64,000 nucleotides of DNA from NCBI GenBank assembly GCA_032716605.1, contig CM064501.1, forward strand, positions 27,626,377 to 27,690,376. The letters run 5' to 3'. The stretch is from Paralithodes platypus (lineage: Eukaryota; Arthropoda; Malacostraca; Decapoda; Lithodidae). Below are positions 35,062-46,010 of this stretch, one piece after another. Both the position numbers and the translations under genes were made by a program. Every line of letters starts with the position of its first letter. The first letter of the stretch is position 1. The notes under the pieces are model-generated. The model did no database searches. It was not told where the DNA came from and saw nothing but the letters and a program-made list of their open reading frames with translations.

Positions 35062-35584
35062 AAAGCCAAATGTTGAGCTGTGCACATTCATTTTGTTTTT
35101 AAGAGTTTCTCTCATCAACAAGATCACAGATTCATCCACTTCCCATGTTGAGTGTTCCTGCCATTGTTCTCTGTGACGGTATGGTAAACACACCAGTTAT
35201 CACCACATCAAATATGTTAGATAAGCTATATTTCAATGGTGTTAGGACACAGTTAGGAAAGTTCTTCAGTATCTTATCCCTAAAACCAAGCAGATCCCAT
35301 TGGAGATTATAGTTTGAATAGGTTTTACCTATGGAGTTGACCTTTAAGCAGCACAGAATTGGCTAGAATAAAAAAAAAGGAAAAAAAAACCCTAGCCGGT
35401 ACAGGATAGGCTAAACTGAATAAACTCATGTAATGGTAGCCAGAATATAGTTAAGAGATTGGTAACGGTATAGAATGGGATACCATTCCACAAATACTGC
35501 CACACACTCTTTTGATCTGTTAATGTACAATCAAAGGTTTTAAAGAAACGTTATTATATTTATATAATAATGTTTAGTATTACC

Positions 35585-35645
<61 letters not shown>

Positions 35646-35654
35646 ATATGTGTG

Positions 35655-35712
35655 TGGCAGAGTGGTCTTGCCACTGGACTGGTAATCCAATGGACCCGGT
35701 TTCGAATCCCAA
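35655..35712 (+). other. tRNA(Thr)-like SINE head, copy 1
   Basis: TGGCAGAGTGG matches the RNA polymerase III A box. A loop CTGGTAA closed by TGGA/TCCA gives a GGU (Thr) anticodon. The B box is slightly degenerate (GGTTTCGAATCCC). There is no paired acceptor stem, so this is a tRNA-derived SINE or pseudogene rather than a tRNA gene. The better copy is at 62680-62735. Confidence 0.6.
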
Positions 35713-36104
35713 TATGTCAATGGGAAGATATTATTGGGATGGAATTTGTGCTGTACCTAGTTTCAGTGCATTACCACAGTACACCGAAATGCCAAAAAAA
35801 AATACCCTCATTGTTCCCTGATTAAATAGCACTGTATGAATATTCCCATATTCAAAATATGCTACAGGGGGTCAGTGCCTAGTGAGTTAATTGCTCAATA
35901 GGTGGCATTCTGAGAGTGATGGTCCGAGCCTGGGGAGTGAGACGATGAAGCACATAGGCAAAGCAGCTTCAGAGATGGAGTTGGGTTCGAGCCGTGAATA
36001 GGTGCTTCGCATGTCTCACTCCCTAGACTGGAACAAGACCTCACGGGCCTCACCGTGTTCAGCGGTAAAGTATGCAGGCTCTCAGACTATGCCCGAGAAA
36101 AAAA

Positions 36105-36201
<97 letters not shown>

Positions 36202-36249
36202 TATATGAACAGCCGCTTCCAAGTAAAAGGGTTTCATTAGCTAGGAAGA

Positions 36250-36449
36250 TTAACCCTTTCTCTACCACTGACATCCTTTACATTATATGTTGGCTACTAT
36301 TAGGCGATTATATTCAGCTTAAGAAGGATGTCTCCCAATTAAAAGGCTAACACACTATTTCAATTAATCCGTTTAGCTACCACATATCCTTCCTAAGTTT
36401 CAGAATAGTTGTCTAAATTTAAGGACATCAAGGGTTCAGGAAGGGTTAA
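36250..36449. mobile_element. short TTAA-bounded element (family C, copy 1)
   Basis: It begins TTAACCCTTTCTCTACC and ends GGAAGGGTTAA, 200 bp in all, with no ORF. The copy in the second R repeat is at 63302-63516. It is probably a piggyBac-type MITE, though the inverted ends are only about 11 bp. Confidence 0.55.
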
Positions 36450-36689
36450 CATGACGGTCAACTCTCATGTTCCCAGCTTGTTTACTTGACTAGTTTGAAA
36501 ATATTTGTAAGGGTTGTTAATTATTGAAACAGAACATTAATATGTTGGATAGATGTAGTGACTTCATTTGCGTCCATTATACAGTATATCGAAAATCAGT
36601 TCCTGGGACAAGGTTTTCCTATAGGTGAAATCTATAAAACACTGAAGTGGCTGAAATAAAGGAGATGGTCTGGAGTGACTGTAAACCAC

Positions 36690-37230
36690 ACACTCACTCG
36701 CTGGACAAAATGGGCCTGTTTGTCGCATAACAAGTTATTTGTTTTTTATTTGTTATGTTTTTATTTTGTTTTGTATGTGGATGAGGGATACAACATACAA
36801 AACTGCCTGTGATGAGTGCCTCCCCTAGAGTTGAATGATTGACGGGGCCAAAGTCAAGGAATGAATGTGCCAAAATGCCTGGACACAGGGAGTTTGAAGA
36901 TATTAAAGTCATAGGATGAGGGAAAGATAGATTCAGGGAGAGAGTTCCACAGTTCAGTTGATGAATAGAAGAAAAATTGGGAATATCGTTTCACTCTTGG
37001 GTTGGAGAGTTGCACAAAGTAGAGGTGGGATTGTGTTGCAAGTCGGGTGCTACGTGCTCTACATAGAGGGAGAGCTCCGAGAAACACTGACTATTGTAAT
37101 AGCGGTAGAATAGCGAGAGAGATGCAACACTGCGGCGAAGAGAGAGAGAGAGAGATTGCAGAGAATCAGTAAATGGATGTGAGTTAATGATACGAAAGGA
37201 TTTCTTTTCTATTATGTCTAGAAGTGCTGT
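36690..37230 (-). pseudogene. LINE ORF2 C-terminal tail and 3' UTR
   Basis: On the minus strand SFRIINSHPFTDSLQSLSLS and LRRSVASLSLFYRYYNSQ (37200-37090) are followed, one frame over, by RSTRLATQSHLYFVQLSNP and YSSTELWNSLPESIF, ending near 36854. This is the familiar end of CR1/Jockey-like ORF2 proteins. One frameshift lies near 37085. The rest, to about 36690, looks like 3' UTR and recurs at 63756-63980. Confidence 0.75.
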
Positions 37231-37305
37231 ATGACTCCATACATTAATATAATATATGTGTACGGTATGGAATAAAGATGAACGCCACTATAGTATATGT
37301 ATCTA

Positions 37306-37360
<55 letters not shown>

Positions 37361-37626
37361 ATCTATGATGCATAACTATTTTGTAATATTTTTCATTTCT
37401 TATGATGGTCATAATTCTGCCTTACATAATACTTACCGAACACCTGCTGTTGTGGTCATAACTCATAAGCAAAAATGCATATTGCTTATCTATCAGTTTA
37501 ATTACACCCATTGCCTTGGATTTAGTCTAGACAAAAATATGGTTTTGCCCCTCGACCCCCCCCCCCCCCGCCTCCGGACCACCCCCCCCCCCCCCCCCAC
37601 CCTCACACACACACACACACACACAA
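37231..37626. repeat. unassigned sequence with (TA)n, poly-C and (CA)n tracts
   Basis: It includes a (TA)n run at 37311-37360, C-runs at 37557-37600 and (CA)n at 37605-37624. No gene is seen. Confidence 0.8.
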
Positions 37627-38978
37627 GTGGATAGAGAAGGTATGTGGAAAGTACTTAGAATATATGGAGTAGATAGCGAGTTGCTGAAAGCAGTGAAGAG
37701 CATGTATAATGGAGTACAAAGGAAATCAAGCAACAACAGACCTAGTGACCCTTCTAAGCTGCTTGTCCTCCAAAACACTGAGGATCAAGTGTCCAAACAG
37801 TGGTTTAGAGTGGGTAAGAGAACATTGGAAAGGGAACTACTGCCCTGGAACTAATGTCCGTGGCAGGATTAGGAAGTTAGTAGGGGACAGATGGGTTAGT
37901 AACTGAGGGGAGGATAAAATAAAGTTATTCATTTACAAACGCAGTCAGTCGCGGGTTTGATGCAAGATATTTGTCTAGGCGAAGTTTAAATGAATCAACG
38001 GTGCTGCAGTCTATAACATCTCTGGGAAGCCCATTCCATAAGTTGACAACTCGATTGAAGAAGAAATGTTTAGCTTCGTGTGAGTTAAAAGATTTACCAA
38101 AGGAGGGTGCAAAGGCGGCAGTACGTGTGGAGAATGAACAGAGAGAGTTCTTTGATCTGAATGTTGGGTTGAAACAGGGGTATGTGATGTCCCTGTGGTT
38201 GTTTACTGTACAGTATATATGGATGGAGTCATTAAAGAAATACAAGGAAGAGCAGTGGATGTTGGTGTATCGCTGATAAGGGAGGGAAATGAGTGGAAGC
38301 TACCTATACTGCTGTTTGCTGATGATACAGTTCTGATGAGTGATAATGTATGGGAGTTGCAGGGTCTGGTAAATATGTATAGAACAGTGTGCGAAAAACG
38401 GAATCTGAAAGTAAATGCAGGGAAGAGTAAGGTTATGGTCTTCAAAAGGGGTGAAGCAACAGACTGTGAGGTGAAGTTGAACGGTCAGGCTATGGAGATT
38501 GTCAGGTCATTTAAGTATCTGGGCAGTTTGTTGAGTAAAGATGGGACTATGGATGAAGATGTGCGGTAGAGGGTGCAACAGGGGAAGAGGGTTGTAGGAA
38601 CGCTAAAAGCAGTAACAAGAAATAGGGTGGTCAGTATGGAAGTGAAGAAGTCCTTGCATGACAGAGTGGTAATCCCGACACTGACTTACGGAAGCGAAGT
38701 ATGGACGTTGGTTGAGAGACTCAGACCAAGAGAGGGGTGGAAATGAGTTACTTAAGAAGTGCGTGCGGAGTTACATGGAGGGATAGATAGACGAATGAGG
38801 AAGTAAGAAGGAGATGTGGTGTGAAGGTAGATGTGCTGGAAAGTGTGAAAAGGAACACCTTGAGATGGTTCGGCCATATGGAACGTATGGGAAGCAAGAG
38901 AATGACTAAGGGGGTGTACGAGAGCGAGGTGGAAGGACAGAGAGGGAGAGTAAAATGAAAGAGATGTGTAAGGATGGA
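37627..38978 (+). pseudogene. RTE-like LINE reverse transcriptase, host of two CR1 insertions (left part)
   Basis: REGMWKVLRIYGVDSELLKA (37633-37700) is interrupted at 37711 by a CR1 tail. It resumes at about 38101 with GAKAAVRVENEQREF and GLKQGYVMS, then VYMDG, LLFADDTVLM, LKVNAGKSKVMVF and FKYLGSLLSKDG (38200-38560), and TLTYGSEVWTLVERL near 38690. The ADD catalytic pair is intact, but several stops and shifts follow 38568. The copy is cut at about 38979 by the full-length CR1, and its last roughly 100 bp reappear at 51466-51575. The exact clade is uncertain. Confidence 0.8.
37711..38100 (-). mobile_element. 5'-truncated CR1 tail inserted in the RTE-like LINE
   Basis: On the minus strand KSFNSHEAKHFFFNRVVNLW and GLPRDVIDCSTVDSF end at TAA near 37925, followed by about 210 bp of 3' UTR. 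It is nearly identical to 38979-39370, the end of the long CR1. Its 3' edge is GTACAAAGG, as in the long copy, where that motif is doubled (GGTACAAAGGAGTACAAAGG). Confidence 0.85.
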
Positions 38979-39196
38979 GGTACAAAGGAGTACAAAGGAA
39001 ATCAAGCAACAACATATATAGTGACCCTTCTAGGCTGCTTGTCCTCCAAAACACTGAGGATCAAGTGTCCAAACAGTGGTTTAGAGTGGGTAAGGGAACA
39101 TTGGAAAGGGAACTACTGCCCTGCCACTAACGTGGCAGGACTAGGAAGTTAGTAGGGGACATACGGGTTAGTAACTGAGGGGAGGATAAAATAAAG

Positions 39197-41255
39197 TTAT
39201 TCATTTACAAACGCAGTCAGTCGCGGGTTTGATGCGAGATATTTGTCTAGGCGGAATTTAAATGAATCAACGGTGCTGCAGTCTATAACGTCTCGGGGAA
39301 GCCCATTCCACAAGTTGACAACTCGATTGAAGAAGAAATTCTTAGATTCGTGTGAGTTAAAAGATTTACCAATAATTTGCAACCGTTTCCCCGTGTGTAA
39401 TTAGATTGGTCGATAGTGAAGTACTGACTACAGTTCATATTGTCGATGCCTTTGATGATTTTGAACACTTGAATTAAGTCACCTCTTAATCTGCGCTGGG
39501 TTAAAGGAAATAGATTTAATTCTCTAAGACGCTCTTCGTATGGTTTGTTCTTTAGGCTAGGTATCATTTTGGTAACTCTATGTTGAACTCGTTCTAGCTT
39601 GTTTATGTCTTTTTGGTAATAAGGGCACCAGCATTGAACGCAGTATTCCAGAAGAGGGCGGACTAAGGAATTGTAAAGGGTTAGGATTACGTCTTTGGAT
39701 TTATGCTCAAATGATCTGCCTATAAAGCCAATAAATTTTGTTTGCCTTCTTAACAACTTCTGAACATTGTTGACTCGGTTTTAGGTTACTCGATATTGTT
39801 ACTCCCAGATCGGTTTCTCTGTTTACATTCTTAAGCTGAGTGCCATTCATCGAATAGTTTGCTTTCTCATTTAGGTATCCGATATGTAGTACTTTACATT
39901 TATCCGCATTGAAACTCATTTGCCAAATTTGGGCCCAATGTGACAATTTATCTAGATTGTGTTGCATATCGTCAACTTGATCTTTTGAGAGTACGCTATT
40001 TGCAATTTTTGTATCGTCAGCAAATTTTGAGATTGTACAGGTGAGACCCTCATCTATGTCGTTGATGTAAATTACAAAGAAAATTGGTCCTAGTACCGAT
40101 CCCTGGGGTACCCCGCTACTTACATTGGTCCATTTAGATGCCTTACCCTTTACCCTTCTTTGCTTTCTGTCGCTGAGCCAATTTTCTATCCATTTCAACA
40201 CACCGTCTTGTATTCCATGCGCTTTTAGTTTTAGCAGTAAACGTTTGTGGGGAACTTTGTCAAAGGCCTTTTGAAAATCAAGGTATATAATATCTACAGC
40301 TTTACTCTCATCGTAGAGGTTGAGGATATCGTGGAAGAAGTCTAAGAGGTTTGTTAAACAGGAACGTTTTTTACGAAAGCCGTGTTGAGTATCTTTAAGT
40401 ATGTTATTTTCCTCTAGGTGGTTTACGAGTCTGTCTCTTATGACCGTTTCTAGCATTTTACATACAACTGAGGTTAAGCTAATTGGACGATAGTTACTGG
40501 GTAGGGATTTGCTGCCTTTTTTGAATATCGGTGTTACGTTGGCTATCTTCCACTGATCAGGCATAGTTCCAGACTGCAAGGATTTATTGAATAGTAATGT
40601 CAGTGGTTTGGAGAGCTCATCCTTAGCTTCCTTTAGAACTCTAGGTGAGATTGTATCAGGTCCAGGCGTTTTATTTACCTTGAGTTTATCTAAACAATTC
40701 AATACTTCTCTCTCTGTAACGGTGATATTGCTTAGAACATCTGAATTATCAATCTGAATCGGCGATGGTGTAGGGATATCACTGAGGTCTTCTGTTGTAA
40801 AAACTGATGCAAAGAAGGTATTGAGGGCATTACTCATTTGTACTTCGTCTTTGGTGTATTCTCCATTTTCATCGACTAACGGTCCAACAGTTGAAGTAAC
40901 TACTTTTTTTCTTTCTGATATAACTATAGAATTCTTTCGGGTTTGTTTTACTTTGATTCGCAATATGTAACTCTAGGGTCTTTTTACTTTGCTTAATTAA
41001 CTTTTTGGCTTTGCGTCGTAGCTTTACAAATTTCACCCGTTCTTCGTCATTTTGTGATGATTTTAATCTATCATTAGCACATTTTTTAGCAAGCAGGCAG
41101 TTTGAAATATCTTTATTCCGCCATTTGGGCTTATTATTATGGCCTGGACGCCGTATTTTCGATGGTATGCAGTCTTGCACTGCTTTTAGGTAAGTGGTTT
41201 CGAATAACTTCCAAGATGTATTTATGTCGTTATTGTTAATTAAAAAGCTCCAGTC
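39197..41255 (-). pseudogene. CR1 ORF2, RT and C-terminal part
   Basis: From the junction at 41255 it reads YDWSFLINNNDINTSWKLFE, a Lys-rich linker, then a 418-codon RT frame (40963-39707). That frame has KTPGPDTISPRVLKE, NYRPISLTSVVCKMLE, QHGFRKKRSC, YLDFQKAFDKVPH, GVPQGSVLGP and SKFADDTKIAN, so the catalytic ADD is intact. Frames shift near 40903 (a T7 run) and near 39750; the tail RPLLEYCVQCW to NLWNGLPRDVIDCSTVDS ends at TAA 39199-39197. The rest of ORF2 lies at 46011-47373, across the inserted LINE. The two homopolymer shifts could be assembly errors. Confidence 0.85.
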
Positions 41256-44200
41256 ATAATAATAATAATAATAATAATAATATTTATTCAGTCAGCAATT
41301 TACAGAGTTGGTACCACATAGTTTGCTACAAATATGACATGTACCAGCCTTGCATAATTCCAACTAAGGATAGCCCAATAAGGCCGTTAGGCATATTTCC
41401 ATTGGGGTCCTTGTGGGATTAGGTTAGCTGGGGAAAAGGGGAGGATAAAGAAATTGATACTTTAGAGAAAGTATTTCTAGGGGGTTATTTTAAGATACCT
41501 TACATCCTATAGTAAATATCAGTAATCCGTAATCAGTAATCATTTCAGTTTGGTTTGTCTATCTCTTATGTCGTATTTAGTAGTAGACATAAGCTTGGTG
41601 CTCCCTTCTCGCAGCTGTCCGGTTCAGGTGTTCCTTCAGGCTACGTCTGAAGGAATACAGTGTTCTCTTTTCACGGACTGACTGGGGTAGGTCGTTCCAG
41701 TCTTTGATGGCAGTGAAGAAGAATGTTTGCTTACCCTGTCCTTGGATTCTCGGGACCTTAAAATTAAACATCATGTTTCTTGTATTATGTCCACTCCTCT
41801 CATTTGCTTTAACAAAATCATTCTTTAGATACTCTGGAGCTCTGTCATAGAAAATTTTGAAGGCATTAGTTAGCCTGATTTGTTTGGCCCTGTCAGAGAC
41901 ATTGAGCATACCTAGTGACTGAAGTTGTTCCTGGCCAAAATGTGATCTGGGTCCTAGGTTCAGCATGAACCTAACCATTTTATTTTGAGTGACCTGAAGT
42001 TTGTGCTGTGCTGATTTAGATGATGCAGAGTACCAGGATGACACAGAATAGTCAAAATGACATTGACCAATCGCTTGGCAGAGGGTCTTTTTGGTCGCCG
42101 CGGGCAAGCATCCCACCTGTCTATACAGGTATTTTATACGTGCTCTACACTTACTCAGGATAGATTCCAAAATTGTTTCACCTGACAAACTGGCGTCCAG
42201 TTTCAGTCCGAGATATTTAACTTGTGACACTGTTGTTATAGGAATATCATTACAGTTGACCGAGAAGCCCACAATGTCTTTCAGTTTGCGTTTTGTTCCA
42301 CATAAGATGGCTTCCGTCTTGCCCAGGTGAAGAGATAGTCTATTGTCCACTAGCCATTCATTACATGATGCTAGTTCTTTGGAAAGTGAAGCGGCAATAC
42401 TTATTGGGTCTTTTCCTGAAACCAGAAGCACGCTGTCGTCTGCATACAGTAATAATTTACATGAGACGCTCAGTTCCATGTCGTTCACATAACAGAGAAA
42501 GAGTAAGGGACCAAGGATGCTTCCCTGCGGGACCCCACAGTTAATTGGCATAGGATCAGATATATTATCATCAATTTTGACTCTTTGGGTTCTACCACTA
42601 AGATAAGATTTAAACCAGTTCACAGACCCTATGCCCATAGCTTGTAGTTTATTACATAGGATATCATGGTCTACTGTGTCAAACGCTTTTTGTAGATCAA
42701 GAAGAACCATACCGGTGTAGTTACCTTTAGACATTTCTTTACGAATGTGATCCGTTAAGTGGATGAGACAGGAGTCTGTCGAGTACATGCATCTGAAACC
42801 TGATTGAAACTTATAGAATAGATCATTTTGTTTGAGGTAGTGTTCAATTTGGGTGTATACCGCTCTTTCAAGGATTTTAGATACAATACATAATATGCTA
42901 ACTGGTCTGTAGTTGCCAACTTCTAGTTTATTTCCTTTCTTGAATAGAGGGGTTACAATAGCCTCCTTCAGTTCAGCAGGTACTGTGTTGGTGTTAATTG
43001 ACAAGTTGATGATGTGGGTTAGGGGGCCTGCTATACCAATGGCTCCATCTCGTAGAAATTTGGCAGGAATTTTGTCTGGTCCTGTGCTCTTATGTACATT
43101 TAGGTTAGACAGCTTGTCAAAAGTGTATTTTGGTGTAACATTTTGCAATCTAAATGTGTTCGGGTGTATGTCTTTATCTCTGTAGAAATTACGAAAGGTG
43201 GCCGTTGTTGTCGTGTATTTATTGAGAGGTTGAGGTAGGTTCTGTGCAAGTGTGTTTGCTATGGAAGTGAAGAAGGAGTTGAAGTAGGTTGCAATTTGTC
43301 GTTTATCGTGGCAAACCTGATCATTAATGGTGAGAGCAATATTAGTGTCAGACGAATCCCTTGTCTTGTTGCTGTAGCCTGTTGTTTTTAGGTGCCTCCA
43401 TAGTTTCTTTGGGTTATTCTGATATTCCTCTGCCTTATTGTGAAAATAATTATTTTTCGCTGATTTCATTTTCCTACTTAGTTTATTCCTGGCCCTGTTG
43501 AACTCATGTTTCAGACCTTGATCCTGTCTATGTTTCGCTAGCCTTTTTAACAGATTGTCTCTGTGTTCCAGATGGTGTAGTATGTCATTGTTGATCCATG
43601 GGTCTGACCTTGCTTTAATTCGTATGTCTTTCAGAGGAGCTATTTCGTCTAGGATGTTTGTGATGATGGTTCTGAAGCCAACCCATGCGTCATTAACGTT
43701 TGTACTTCCAAACACTGGAGACCAGTCTGTATTCCATAAAATGTCCAGAAATGTTTCCTTATTGTAGTTTCTGAGTGACCTTGTTTTGATAATCTTGTGA
43801 TTCTCTAGGGTAATTTTTGTGGTTTTCCGTGTGCAATATGTGACAAAGTGATCACTTATCCCAGTCTGTATAACCCCTGATTGGGATATTTTGTCCTCTC
43901 TGTTACAGTTTATGTGGTCTAATATTGTGGCAGTGTTCTCAGAGATACGTGTGGGGGTTGTGATGAGTTGTTTGTGATTGTGCATTGTCAGTATATGCCT
44001 ATATTCTCGTACAAGCCTATCATTTCGTTGTTTGTAACACAGGTTAAAATCCCCTAGTATGATGGATTCATTCCGAGGGTCTAGCGATGACAAAGTTCGT
44101 TAAAATTTGGTCAAGAATTGTGTGTCGGCTGGTGGCCTATAGCATACCCCAATTGTGATGGGTCTTGTCCTCGGCAGGTGTAGGTCGATCCACAGAGCTT

Positions 44201-46010
44201 CGTGATTTTCTACATGGAGGTCGGTCCTAGTTGTGTGTGTGAGGTTGTTTTTTACATACAGACACACTCCTCCCCCATGCCTATTGCGATCATTCCTAAC
44301 CATGTTGAAATCTTGAATGTTTATTTCACCATCGTTTATACTTGAATCCAGCCAGGTTTCTGTGATTGCAATTATTGAAGCTTTGGCCTTATTAGCTAAC
44401 AAGTTTATTTCTGACAATTTATGGTACATTGATATGGCGTTAATGTGGATAAGATGGAGCCCTTTGTTGGTGAACACTCTGTATTCATCTTTGATTTTGA
44501 ATGTGTCCTGGCTGGATTCTGAGTTGTTAATACTTGGATCATTTACATTAATATTCGGTAATGAATGCAAGGCACACTTATTGCAAAGGAATTCCCGTTC
44601 TTCACTGTTGATCTTCTTAGAGATGCACTTCATGTGAGCTACCTGTTTACACTTTACACAGTTTTGGATCTTCTGACGTCGTGTTATGAGTGATTCACAA
44701 ATAAAACAAATGGTTTCGCGATGTTGTACAGCTGAGTTCCTACATTTAACACATTCAACTTTGTTTCTACTGTTAATGTAAGTACATCGGTTATGAACAA
44801 TTTCATTATAACTGTTGCATTGTAAAAGTGAACTCCTATTGTTGAAACCAATATTACAGACTATACATAGTTTTTTCTTACTGTTTATCATACGACTGGA
44901 GGTGTGGTTTGGTCCGCGTCGATCAGCTGTTTGTGCGGGAGAGAGTAGGGGATACTCGCGGTCGGGCTGTGGTTGTTTGCTGTTGTTGTTGTTGTTGTTT
45001 TCATTGTCCGTTGATGCTGCTTCCCTGTAGATGTATTTGCGAGTGCTACCTGTTTTTATTGTTGTTCTTGTTGCATGTTGTGCTACTTGGGTCGCCGATA
45101 TCTGTGGTATTAATGGTAATGCTGTGGGTAATGTAGAGTTGGTGGAGTGGGTAATTGCTAGTTCCCTGCATTTATCGCATTCCATTTCTTTTCTGCTGTT
45201 AACATAAGAACATCGATCGTGTGCTGTTTCATTACAAATACTTCATTGTGATGTTGGACTCCTTTTGTTGAATCTAATATCGCACACTGTACATAGATTC
45301 TTTGTATTGTTCGTCGTACGTCTGGCGGTGTGATGATCAGCTGTGCTGCTAGGGTGGGGACTGTCTGTGGCTATGTCTCCCCCTGTGACCCCTCCCTGCC
45401 CCACCTGTATTTGCTGTTTGATGATGTTGTCCTTATTCCTGGCTGCTAATGCTGCTCCATTGTTGATGTTGTTGCGACTGATGCCTTTCTTCCTAGCTGC
45501 TCCAGTTACATGTTGAGCCACCGATAGTGTTGGATTGTGTTGTGGGTTGAATTGGAGCGTGACGGCCGGAGGCTGGGGTACCTGCTGGCCCAGTTTGTTA
45601 TAACGAATTTTACTGCTAGGGACTGTTGAAATGTCGGTGTCTGCCTTACTTGTTTGGTGGTGAGGTTTCTTCAACGTTGAACAAGGGCCGGGGTTGGTTT
45701 CTACATCTCCGCAGCTAATTAGAGTGTAGCACAATAGGTGTTGTAGTGAGGTTGTGTCAGAGTATTTGCCCAGTCGCGGCGCCTTCCCGATATATGAAGT
45801 AGACCAGGCAGGAATGGTGACAGAAATTTCACTCGTGTGTGATTTCTGTGTGACGAGGTCCCTCAATACTTGTTTAGGGTTGACCTGGTACACTAGCGGA
45901 CCCCTCTGCAGCTGTATATCAGCATAGCCCCTCTGGATGTTGAGAAGGATGATACATAGAGAGAGGGCTACGCCCGCACCCTTCATCCCTCCCGCCATCT
46001 TTCTTTAAAC
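41256..46010 (-). mobile_element. complete 2A-bearing LINE inserted in the CR1 ORF2
   Basis: It occupies the gap between the two halves of the CR1 endonuclease-RT polyprotein. The 3' end is an (ATT)n microsatellite on the minus strand (41256-41282), as in CR1/L2-like elements. The 5' end is only a few bases before its ATG (46000-45998). I could not identify a convincing target duplication. Confidence 0.85.
41577..45998 (-). CDS. LINE polyprotein: signal peptide, 2A, PHD-like fingers, endonuclease, RT; two in-frame stops
   Basis: A single frame of 1,474 codons is broken only by TGA at 45245-45243 and TAA at 44102-44100. Residues 1-26 look like a signal peptide (VALSLCIILL). Residues 97-105 are GDVETNPGP, a 2A translational-recoding motif that would release the N-terminal peptide. 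Cys-rich PHD-like fingers follow (CIVCNIGFNNRS..., CFICESLITRRQ...), then an AP-like endonuclease (ITETWLDSS, GVCYRPPAD, ILGDFNL, SDHFVTY). The RT has SGFRCMYSTDSC, DLQKAFDTVDHD, GVPQGSILGPLL and LLLYADDSVLL, and the product ends LKEHLNR...YVYY. The TGA falls exactly where the paralogous finger has Cys. 2A motifs are established in several invertebrate LINEs. Confidence 0.87.

Larger units (their letters stand above)
35062..36912. repeat. composite repeat R, copy 1 (lacks the piggyBac insertion)
   Basis: From AAAGCCAAATGTTGAGCTGT onward this segment matches 57620-58109 and 62611-63980 almost base for base. Copy 2 carries piggyBac #3 at its TTAA; here the corresponding site is a single TTAA at 35540-35543. 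The repeat contains a stretch open on the minus strand for about 70 codons (35345-35125), a (TA)n run, a tRNA-like head, a second (TA)n run, a small TTAA-bounded element and the tail of a LINE. The family is not recognised. Confidence 0.9.

Noticed and set aside
35655..35712. Functional tRNA(Thr) gene
   Set aside because: The A and B boxes and anticodon loop are present but the acceptor stem does not pair, and the unit is repeated inside repeat R; a SINE or pseudogene fits better.
45684..45710. 2A motif as evidence of an integrated picorna-like virus
   Set aside because: It is in frame with PHD-like fingers, AP endonuclease and LINE RT; 2A is known in non-LTR retrotransposons.
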